From Nautilus pompilius (Eukaryota > Mollusca > Cephalopoda > Nautilida > Nautilidae): DNA of 64,000 nucleotides. Under the pieces are notes generated by a model. It ran no database searches and was not told the origin of the DNA. It was given only the letters and a program-made list of their open reading frames with translations. Made by a program: the position numbers and the translations under genes. Position 1 is the first letter of the stretch; each line of letters begins with the position of its first letter. The DNA lies in NCBI GenBank assembly GCA_018389105.1, contig JACATO010000648.1, positions 2,400,746 to 2,464,745 on the forward strand, written 5' to 3'. Shown here piece after piece: positions 47,401 through 56,153 of this stretch.

Positions 47401-48232
47401 TCCGAACCCTGACGGGCGGCAGGGCTCTCTCCTCCAGATACTCTCGGGCTCCCGCGCTTGCGCCATCGGCCATCCCGCTATTTGTCGTCGCGCTCTCCGG
47501 GAACTCGCACGAGGCCCTGTTCCCGCCACCCGCCGCCGCCAAGTCCCTGCCCTCCAAGCTTTTTGGTCGTCTTGTCTCGCTCCCTCGATCTCCGCTGTCG
47601 TTGCTGTTCGTCCGGTCGGAGCTCTTTGGGACCAATCCGCCGGTCGTGGTTGCTTTCCCGCCTAAACCGGGGCCCTGCCGACCGTCCGCGACCAGCTCTT
47701 CCCTCGCCACCGCCATGCAGGTCGTGGCCAGGGTGTCCAGCCACACACTGTCCGCGCAGATCTTGCTCCGTCGGTACGCCCCCATCGCTTTCCACCACGA
47801 CATATCTTGCCTTCGGCTTCCTCTCCGCTTCAGCAGCCGACTGGTCGCCAGGGCGCCGATCCCCTGCCCCCCGCACGGCCCCTCTCGCCGCCTCTGCCTC
47901 CTCCTCCTCCTCGCGTTTTCTCGGAACTTCTCCACCACTTTACGCGCGAGCTCCTCCAGCCTCCCCCGCTCGTCCTCCCCCGCCATCGCCTCCTCTCTCC
48001 TCAGGCGCTCCTCTTTCTGTAGCCGTCGCTTCTCCCGACAGACCCTCACCAAAGACTTGTGGGCAGACAGCTGCTTCCTCGTCAGCCTGTTCAGGACGGA
48101 CGTCTGCTCCTTAAACCACAGGTCCACCTTCCTCGTCATCTCCACCTTCGCCGCCATGTTGAGTCCGCGGACCGCGCGGCCGAGCTCGCTTTTCCTACTG
48201 TACCGCGTCTCCATCGCGCAGTTCCCGACCAT
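37123..48232 (-). CDS. Basic coiled-coil protein, multi-exon, unknown function
   Basis: Exon 1 (about 48232 or 48157 down to 46759) is GC-rich, open for some 490 codons and very basic, with a charged helical stretch near its start (REKRRLQKEERLRREEA, REN, RRRR) and KKRRKKAREKVEEEL plus EEREAMNEQKKKIKQFF near its end. It closes at GCAG|GTAAAG in phase 1. Exon A (37851-37648 or -37641) begins after TTTCTTTCATGATTTCTTGCCAG in phase 1, continuing as ENLWRVKAQDLKSSMDEIL. A 237-nt cassette (45745-45981) is phase 1-1 and could lie between. Exon B (37406-37123) begins after TTTGTTTCTTCTCCAG and reads MAALPQPAVKNDEK to a stop; joining it in frame needs a weak GTACAC donor at 37647, while the stronger GTGAGG donor at 37640 gives a stop three codons later. 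Exon B may instead be a separate small gene. The intron of about 8.9 kb holds mariner and satellite DNA. I do not recognise the protein. Confidence 0.65.
38269..39740. other. Part of the long minus-strand intron; possible plus-strand first exon
   Basis: A plus-strand ATG at 38806 opens MSSEEVICEDEGLSALSLSL, an acidic/serine-rich frame reaching CGG|GTAAAT at 38907 in phase 0. Upstream sequence is CpG-rich. It could be the first exon of an antisense gene, but no partner exon is seen. A (CA)n run lies at 38447-38470. Confidence 0.25.
39755..40010. repeat. (CA)/(CT) compound low-complexity repeat
   Basis: Variants of ACACACACCTACTCTCACTC and ACATATACACACAC recur in tandem. The threonine/histidine-rich frame across it is an artefact. 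Confidence 0.9.
40797..41030. repeat. (CT)n minisatellite with CATCTCTCCAAGTTATTAAA unit
   Basis: Five CCAAGTTATTAAACAT segments alternate with (CT)n runs of variable length, 30-60 bp apart. Confidence 0.9.
41776..42640 (+). pseudogene. Mariner transposase, broken
   Basis: ATG 41776 begins MDRKVF; a one-base loss then shifts the frame into LLHEFKPGHKGIEATRDIK. The helix-turn-helix half is well preserved (VNGRTVQRWFAKFPSGDVSL, DPRKTVGEIAGEL, WVPHELTEQQQNRRLEICS). Directly after LEICS the frame jumps to NPGETITAE, so roughly 70 codons including the first catalytic Asp region (TCDEKW in the family) are deleted. A 103-bp tandem duplication follows (42143-42245 and 42246-42348, one mismatch). The C-terminal part with HNNARP and PHPAYSPDLSPTDYHLFKHL remains in another frame. 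The protein would bind and cut DNA in the intact family; this copy cannot. Confidence 0.93.
42143..42348 (+). repeat. 103-bp tandem duplication inside mariner
   Basis: Two head-to-tail copies starting GGAGATCTGCTCTT at 42143 and 42246 differ at one base (A at 42157, C at 42260), so the duplication is much younger than the decay of the element. Confidence 0.93.
42717..44032. other. Noncoding part of the long minus-strand intron
   Basis: Several open frames of 60-127 codons overlap on both strands, none with splice signals or recognisable motifs. No gene is called. Confidence 0.4.
44033..44143. repeat. (ATT)n microsatellite
   Basis: About 35 ATT units with a few interruptions (ATA, GTT). Confidence 0.95.
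44405..44448. repeat. (GT)n microsatellite
   Basis: About 21 uninterrupted GT dinucleotides. Confidence 0.95.
44510..45130. repeat. CRE-bearing minisatellite with 54-bp higher-order unit
   Basis: The unit is GATGACGTCAGTACAGAGAG, AGATGACGTCAGGACGTCAG, TATATATAGAGAGA (54 bp), with shorter 20-34 bp subunits at the left end. Each full unit holds two exact TGACGTCA palindromes, the cAMP response element bound by CREB/ATF, plus one GGACGTCA near-match. By eye there are about twenty exact TGACGTCA copies. Because 54 is a multiple of three, a 158-codon frame crosses it; it is not a gene. Confidence 0.95.
45131..45744. other. Unique noncoding stretch
   Basis: Part of the long minus-strand intron. 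A degenerate relative of the dispersed GGGARRTAAC motif occurs near 45168; nothing else is recognised. Confidence 0.5.
45745..45981 (-). CDS. Candidate cassette exon of the coiled-coil gene
   Basis: The segment runs from a CTCCCTCGCTCTCTGTTAATAACAG acceptor to a perfect CAG|GTGAGT donor, is open for 237 nt, and is symmetric (phase 1 in and out), so it can be included between exon 1 and exon A without changing the frame. It encodes phrases such as VRVPFIFKSYPAIKSLFTVN and GSWKRYKPHGC. A GGTTCGCACC box-B-like stretch inside leaves open that it is an exonised SINE. Confidence 0.4.
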
Positions 48233-48280
48233 CCCGTCGAAAATCGGCGGGGATACATCCTTCATGTTTCCGGCCCCACC

Positions 48281-48312
48281 TTTTATATAGCGAACCGCCC
48301 CCTGTAGCCAAT
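48281..48312 (-). promoter_or_regulatory. TATA box and CCAAT box
   Basis: On the minus strand CTATATAAAA occupies 48290-48281; a CCAAT pentamer (on the plus strand) is at 48308-48312, about 20 bp further upstream. Transcription starting about 30 bp downstream of the TATA would begin near 48258, just past the first possible ATG (48265), favouring Met at 48232 or the Kozak-perfect ATGGCGG at 48157 as the start of the coiled-coil protein. Confidence 0.6.
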
Positions 48313-48747
48313 CGGAGAACACCGCCGCCGACCCGCCTTACTGTCGTCTGCCCGCCCGTCGTCAATGGCTCGTAATGGAGTCCGCCCCCCGACCCCGATC
48401 ACAAACATCCGCGGCCCTCAGAACGAAGCCGCAATCATTTTCGTCTTAGTGTCGGAAATTATGATTTATCTCCGGCAAAATCTCCCCCCTCCTTTTTTAC
48501 GACAAAAATCTGTCGCTATGGAGGACAGAACCAGAGCCAAGAAGGAAAAACAACAACAACATTCCAGTCTATCGAGGCCCCCATTGCACTGTCGGAACTT
48601 GTCGGGGGAGAAAGAAAGGGGGCCGCAGCAGGGGCCGTCTGCCACGGGTTTGGCTGGATCCGTGGGGAAATCCTTCAGTTGTTGTTGTATTAAGGTTCTC
48701 CCCGGTGATTTTGTAGGGCTGTTTTCCTTTACAAGACACCGAGTAAA

Positions 48748-49123
48748 TACTACTACTACTACTACTAATAATAATACTAATACTACTACTACTACTAATA
48801 ATAATAATAATACTAATAATACTACTAATAATAATAATACTAATACTACTACTACTAATAATAATAATAATACTATAATACTACTACTACTACTACTACT
48901 AATAATAATACTAATACTAATAATACTACTACTAATAATAATAATAATACTAATACTACTACTACTACTACTACTAATAATAATAATACTAATACTACTA
49001 CTACTAATATAATAATAATACTAATACTACTACTACTACTAATAATAATAATAATACTAATAATACTACTACTACTACTAATAATAATAATACTAATAAT
49101 ACTACTAATAATAATAATAATAA
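48748..49123. repeat. Alternating (ACT)n/(AAT)n compound microsatellite
   Basis: Blocks of two to seven ACT units alternate with blocks of two to five AAT units over about 375 bp, with recurring longer patterns. Homopolymeric Asn/Thr or Val/Leu/Ile frames over it are artefacts. Confidence 0.95.
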
Positions 49124-49225
49124 AGGAGTTAAACAAACGTGGGTGTCATGGGAGGGAGCTGCCAGACGAACGTGCCAGCAAATTGCCGCTGTCTTCAGGT
49201 GTCGTCTGCCGCTCTCCGTAATATA

Positions 49226-49253
49226 CACGCGCGAGAGAGAGAGAGAGAGAGAG
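49226..49253. repeat. (GA)n run
   Basis: About thirteen GA units, then AGGAG. Confidence 0.9.
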
Positions 49254-49604
49254 GAGAACGCAAAAGAAGACCTACAGAGGCTCGGCAAAATTCTCCGGCT
49301 CCGGACTGTGCGAATATGCGTAGGTGGGCATCATTCCTGCTCGGGTAGCACTTTCGCCCGACATGTCCCGCCTCGGTCTCTCACGATGTCGAGGTGGGGG
49401 GGTTCGTACTTATACTGCAGTTGTTACCGGGACCTCAGGAAGTGGAAAAGCTAACAGAAGGGCCAAATCTGCCCCTAAATTATCTCGGAGTTAGGATCTT
49501 TAATAGCTCAAACGTCGATTTGGAGAAGAGCTTTTCTGGAGTCCACCCCCACCCCCTGGATCTACGGGTACGGATTAGCAGACATCGCACCGGTCATTCC
49601 CATG

Positions 49605-50243
49605 CACCCAAGGATACAGACAGACAGATACAGGTGCTGCACCCACGGATACAGACAGACAGACACAGGTGCTGCACCCAAGGATACAGACAGACAGATA
49701 CAGGTGCTGCACCAATGGAGACAGACAGACAGACACAGGTGCTGCACCAATGGAGACACAGACAGATACAGGTGCTGCACCAATGGAGACAGACAGACAG
49801 ACACAGGTGCTGCACCAATGGAGACAGACAGACAGATACAGGTGCTGCACCAATGGAGACAGACAGACAGACACAGGTGCTGCACCAATGGAGACAGACA
49901 GACAGACACAGGTGCTGCACCAATGGAGACAGACAGACAGACACAGGTGCTGCACCAATGGAGACAGACAGACAGATACAGGTGCTGCACCAATGGAGAC
50001 AGACAGACAGATACAGGTGCTGCACCAATGGAGACAGACAGACAGACACAGGTGCTGCACCAATGGAGACAGACAGACAGACACAGGTGCTGCACCAATG
50101 GAGACAGACAGACAGATACAGGTGCTGCACCAATGGAGACAGACAGACAGACAGATACAGGTGCTGCACCAATGGAGACAGACAGACAGACAAAGGTGCT
50201 GCACCAATGGAGACAGACAGACAGACAAGGTGCTGCACCCACA
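49605..50243. repeat. 35-bp minisatellite, about 18 copies
   Basis: The unit is GGTGCTGCACCAATGGAGAC followed by AGACAGACAGACACA, with ACA/ATA variation near its end, one copy short of four bases near 49755 and one copy with an extra AGAC near 50150. The unit contains no stop codon in any of the six frames, so long frames (203-307 codons) exist on both strands. GGTGCTGCACC is nearly self-complementary. It is a repeat, not a gene. Confidence 0.95.
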
Positions 50244-50907
50244 GATACAGACACACCCTATCTACACTGAGATGGCATGATGGACCAATAAGGACATATT
50301 TGCACATAACTGTATGAAGATTAAAGTCTAAACACAATTAAGTAAAAAAAAAAAAGTCTGTGGCAAAATGAGACATGAAAGATTTGTTTTGGCGGTCGGA
50401 GAGGCATAGCTCTGAATGTCTCGTGCCTGATCAGCTGCCATGGAAGTCAGAGCACCAAGAACGAGCATCTCCGCTTTGTTAAAGTTTTGCCAAAATTTCC
50501 CCAAGTAAATCTAATATTTTTTTTAATGTTCACATCATCGTGTTACGTGTTTACTTGGTTTACTGATCTACAGTTAATGTTCAAAATTTTAGATTTAATG
50601 TTAAACCAGCAGAAAACTAGTTAGTGGTGGGGGAGTTTCTTGTTGGAATAACAAATTTGATTTGCTGCCAAGCAGTAAATCAAGGGAAATAAGTCTCTTC
50701 ACCTTCTGTGACCTTGTTTCCATGAGTTCACTGTCAGGAATATTGTAGTACTATTTCTTTTCTTTTTTAAATATTATTAAACAGGTATAAATTATATTAT
50801 TATTGTTATTCACAAATTTACATTTCTAACTCTAGGTCAGCTTTTAAAAAGAGGTTCAAAAGAGCGAGACGCCGATGAAAAGCTGGCTAAATTTACTCAC
50901 TTTACAG

Positions 50908-50948
50908 ATTGTAGAAAGAAAAACCATTAGGCGCAGAATTCGAAAGCG
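50908..50948 (+). other. Micro-exon-like segment
   Basis: TTACTCACTTTACAG, then 41 bases open in one frame only (IVERKTIRRRIRK), then G|GTGAGT. Both splice signals are good but no partner exon was found. Confidence 0.2.
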
Positions 50949-51739
50949 GTGAGTTCATGCCTCTGTTTAGAATTATCCCAGATAGGGGGAGATAACTACA
51001 AGTGTAGTTTTCTAAAAGGTTGTCAGTTTGGCACAGTACCAAAAATCTAAATTTTCTTTGTAAAGAATTTATTTTTTTTTTTTATTTGTTGTCCAAAAAA
51101 TAAAAGATCTCCATACCACTTCTTTGGTATCTATGGAAATGCAAAAACAAAACCTGCATTATTGTTGTTTGCTTTCTTTTTAGGCCGCTGGAGTTGCTTC
51201 TCTGGGAAAATCGTGCGTTGCGGGTGTTAACCCCTAACCCTGCAAAGCTCCCCCTTTCATAAAATGAGTTATTTCGCGCACACAACTGATGGCAGATAAT
51301 GTCTTCCTGCCTCTATGGTGGTTTTTCATATTTTGATAAACATTTTAAAAGAAGAGAGAGAGAGAGAGATCTCAGAAAATAGCAGTCGAAAGAAAAACGA
51401 AAACAGAAAACTTAGGTTTAAATTAAAGGAAAATATCTTTTGAAGAGCCATTTCTGCTGCTTGGAATAGCAAACGGGTGGTGGGGGGGCTGAGTTTAAAA
51501 TGGCAACAGAGGAGTTCATTCTGCTCCAAGGGGACAATGAAAATGGTTTCCTGCATATCCAAACTACTACTCGCTTTGGGTTAGCTTAATCTGTCGCTCA
51601 AATCTGAGGAGGGGAATTAATGACAATCACAAGCTCTGCGTATACAAAACCAAATTCTTCGACAATCTAATTTTTTTTTTTTTTCCTTTTTCAACATTTA
51701 AAAAAAAAAAAGAAATTCTTATACAGTTTTGATGATGAT

Positions 51740-51865
51740 GATGACGATGACGAGGTGATGGTAACCGTTTAGCACATTTCATCATGGAAGACCAATTCTG
51801 CCTGAGTTAGGATTTGCACCTGTATCAAGCAATAGTAGTTTCAGGTCGTAATCTCTGCTACTGTG
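51740..51865 (-). mobile_element. tRNA-derived SINE-like copy with TCA-rich tail
   Basis: Minus strand TAGCAGAGATTACG (51860-51847) resembles box A and GGTGCAAATCC (51820-51810) box B, 40 bases apart. The minus-strand 3' side ends in a TCATCATCATCA-type run (51750-51731), a plausible SINE tail. Confidence 0.45.
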
Positions 51866-54800
51866 TATTTTTCTTTGTTCCTTGTGCTGACAATCAGCTA
51901 AGCAGAAAAAAATACACACGTGGGGGGGATCCCTTATTGGAACATTAAAAAAAAAGCAAGCTATCTTTGAAATCTGGAAGCCAACTCGTATGCAGGTAGA
52001 AACACGTAGACCTTTCTTTGTTCACGAAAGAATAACATTGGACTGGTTCCACATTCACTGACCTCTATCCTGTTTATGAACTTTCAAATAAAGGTTGCTC
52101 CAACATACAGCACCCGGTCATTAAAATCCACTGGGGCAAAGCTGTAATTAACTAACTATATATATTTGTATGTTGCTTTTTTCTAGTTTTTGGTCCATAA
52201 ATGTAACCTGTTGCTTTAAAACATTTTACTAGCCAGCTGGGTTTAAACCCATGACCAGGACAGCGATTACTGTCAGTTCAGTAATGGGTGACAGATTCTT
52301 TTGGCCAATGTCTTTCTTTCACGGTGATTATTAATAATCCACTAGAAGCAGGAGCTAGGAGAAAACTGATAGAAATGTATTATAAAGATTGGGTGCTGCG
52401 TAACTCTGGTCAAACATCGCGAATTCTTTCAAATGGTATTTGGCTGCTGAACTAATAAGTACACACTAATCAAAACACCAACTTGCTTTTCTCATGACTG
52501 GCTAAAGAAAATAACATTATCAAAGAACAACAACAACAATGATGCTGTGTTTGACTGCATTGTTTTTTAAGAGACAAAAGTTTTGCATGTGTGAGAGAGA
52601 GAGAGAGACTGGGAGCAAGAGGTGAGAGAGAGGAGGGGGAGATGCAGGAAAAAGATAGATGTGTGAGAGAGGTGTTTGAAAGAGAATGAGGGTATATGTA
52701 TGAATGTGCAGAATAGACACAGGAGTGCACAGGCGTTAGAGACAGACAATGTGTATGAAAAAAGGAGGGGAATTATTCAAAATAATCTTCCCACCCAACA
52801 TAATTATGAAGTAGGCAATTGTTTAAGATATTTAACTCCTAATGCAGTTGCTACAGTGTTCAGTTAACACAAATTCTGAGCATCAATGATGGCTGTGACT
52901 TTTCAGTGTATGTTGTGGGTTGAATTAAGCAGTTGCAAAGCAGAAACCCATCAAGATTTATGCAAAGAGAGATGGTCTTCATCATTATTCCTAAATTGAT
53001 TAATTAAACGTTTTTTTTTTTTAAATTATTATCATCATCATCCAGGTTCATCCTGATAGTTTACATTTGTTTAGTATTTCTGTAAAAAAAAAAAAAAGTG
53101 CCGGCTTATGCATATTTCCTTCTTGTTTCAACAGTTAGTGTAAAGAGATTTTCAACTTTAAATTACTAATAACCCTGAAAAAAATAAACAAATTTAAAAT
53201 TTGGGGAAAATATTCTCCCCAAAAACAGCAAACAAATAACTTTTCCTACTCAAAGGCAGAGAAATAGAATGGTTTAGCTAATCAACTTAATACCAGATTC
53301 TCGTTTTGTGAGATGGAATACATTTCTCAAATATATTAGCACTCCATATTTTTTTTTAAAAAATCTGTTTTAAAAACAACAAAGGGTCCATTACCTAATC
53401 CCACACACACAAAAAAGGGGCCAAACACACACACACACAGATCTGCATTTTTTCAAATACAAGTCTCATAATTTATTCTGCATCAGTAAAAATTTACAGC
53501 TAAACCAACAGAATTACTGAATCATCAAAATCAACATGGCCGCCAACTTTATATACTGTATGCTAACATCTACCATCCTTCATCTAAAAACTGCACGTGT
53601 CTCAGATGATACTCTGCTGTCAGCATCTCAACTCCTTGGTTATAGTTACTACGTGCTGCTTAGACCTACAGTAGGGTCAAGGGATTTTTTTTTCCCCTTT
53701 CTGTTGCATAGTTTTGATAAACAAGTTTTTACAGTTCCTCATCCATTTTTTCTTTCATTAAAGGGCAGATACAGTACTTAAATAGTCGCTTACATAACTT
53801 CTCTTGGGCTATTTCTTCAATCAGAAAAACATTTTAAAAAATTTTTTTTTTTTTTTTAATGGGGCAGACAACAACTTGAAAGTATAGGATCTATTCGAGC
53901 TTCACCTTATATTCGAACTAATCTCTAAACATTTCAGAAATCTTCCCATAACAGGTGGCATTTAGCGAAGTCTTGCTTGTTTGCGGTAAACGTTAAGTTT
54001 TCGTTTTAGCGTCTTGAACCTGCCGCCTAATGGTTACCAGATTCAATACTTTCTAATAGTTTAGTCTACTTGCTATACAAAGGCCAGAAGATATCTTACA
54101 CAAACAAAAAGAAAACCTACAGCATCTTTGCATTCTTTCAATATCCTGTCTTAAATACAAGTCTCCACAGCATATCCGTGGTTTGTACAAGCTAAATCTT
54201 AAATAATGGGCCCAAAATTCTTGTTACTTCATTAATTACCCCTAGCAGCGGAAATAGGGACTCCTTCATGTTTAAGATGTTCAAAAATCATTCATAACCC
54301 ACCCTCCAGATCAGTTTTGTGCACTAAATTGTTTCCACTCATTCACCATCGTGATCAAATATTCTCGTCCATCATCTGAAACTTCAGGCCTGTGGCAGGT
54401 AAAGCTTGAATAGTTCCTTCACTCCATTGGTCATGTGTTGTCATTTTAACGACACATATTTAAAGAAAAACTAAGCCCGCATTTTTGTTTTCTTTAAAAA
54501 AGGAGAGAGAAAAAAAGAACAGTAAAAAAACATTTTTAGTCTGAAGACATTAGCAGGTTTTTTTCTTCTTTCATTGGCAACACAAAGATAACATCTGGCC
54601 AGTAGCCACAACAAAGAGAAGTAAACAGAACAATCTCTTAACCCAACACTTTCTTTCAAAAGGCATAACATGGACAGTTCTTTCTCTCTTGTCCAACAAT
54701 AAAACAATCATAAGTAAAATTCTGCTTCAATTCCAGATGCTGAAGATAAGGTGCACAGATGAACCAATCAACTTCTGGAAAAGACTAAACTGAATATAGT

Positions 54801-55228
54801 TTGGTTATTCTCAAAAAAAATATTATATATATTTATATAATTTTCGTGTTATGTAACAGAAACAGATTTACTTTAAAAGATTTGTAGAAAACACTTGAAA
54901 TAATCAAATATTGCAATGTTATGTATTTTTAGAATTAAAGGTATGTAACTTCCAGTAAATCAAAGCAAATATTTTTTACAGAATCTATGACTAACATCAA
55001 GACTTCTAATTTTATAATGCAGATGCTTCATATTTTTAAAAAAAAAAAATAGCAATAATTCATGAACTTTAGCTTGAAGATGTGTATTTGTAATTAAATT
55101 GCAAGTTATGCATTTTTCTAACTATCAAAAGAATTCTCTTATTAGAAGCAACACCATCAGCTTCTGCTGGCAAACTGCATATGAAAGGAGGTAGGCAGAC
55201 CCACTCACATCTAAACATGTGAAATATG

Positions 55229-56118
55229 CTAAATCTTTTTAGTATCTTCTTCTTCAATATTTATCACTCGTTCATTGGGCTGCGAAGCACCTTTTGTGTT
55301 GGCTTGGATGCACAGAATTCCTTTCTTGGACAAATTAGATGTGATGGAATCCGGATCAATGTCCTATTAAAAACAGCAAAAAAGAAATGTTAGTAATACC
55401 AGTTATACAAAAAATTGGAGAAATACCAAGGAATCTAAGACTTTAAAGCCTGTACTTAGTCAGATATTTTAATCACAGTTCTTCCAGAAATCCCAAACAA
55501 TTTAAGCTGAAGAAATCTTGTAGTTAGAGGACAGGAAGTTTATTCTCTTAGATAATACTCCCATTTATTGAAAGCACATGCTCAAGGAATTCTTGAATGT
55601 ATCTATTTCAGACCAGGCAACAGTTCCATAAGAAATAAATTTAAGTTTGGATTAAGATGGAAATTCATTTCATAAATCATTCCAGTAATAAAAGTCAATA
55701 TCAGATGATTGATAAAAATGGGTTTTTAACAAAATTTACTGAGTCATCATTTGAAATCAATGCAAATAAAACTTTAAAAGTTGAAATATGCCCTCTTCAA
55801 CTTTGAGTATTTAATAGATGCACTGGAATGTCTGATCATATGAAATTTTAAATTTAATCTCTGAAGCAGTAAATCAATCTGCCAGGAATGTTTTGCCAGC
55901 GGGATTGAAGATTTAGCAGAAACTTTAAAATTAATTAAACAAATACAAAAGTAAAAATATTGTTGATATAGGAAATAGCGAAAACTAGCTAAAAAAGCAA
56001 TGCTTCAGTGATCTTTCTTGTCGCCAACGTCAAGCCCTAATAGTGAAGAGAATCAATTTATTATATTTTTTATTTTACAGTAACTTTTTAAAATAAAACT
56101 TGTAGCCATACTCTCTGT

Positions 56119-56153
<35 letters not shown>

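Larger units (their letters stand above)
50330..55228. other. Intergenic stretch
   Basis: AT-rich, without a firm gene. It contains GGGAGATAAC at 50987, (GA)n runs at 51354 and 52596, a GAT-rich run at 51731-51750, two SINE-like box-B regions (51772-51860 and 52239-52290) and long A/T runs. A 41-nt plus-strand micro-exon candidate lies at 50908-50948. Confidence 0.5.

Noticed and set aside
46944-48307. Several frames of 70-229 codons on the plus strand
   Set aside because: Shadows of the GC-rich minus-strand exon of the coiled-coil gene.
48365-49012. 215-codon plus-strand frame starting MARNGV
   Set aside because: Its second half is the ACT/AAT microsatellite and the first half has no splice signals or recognisable motif.
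49394-50337. Six overlapping frames of 203-307 codons
   Set aside because: All are products of the 35-bp tandem repeat, which has no stops in any frame; no unique coding sequence flanks them.
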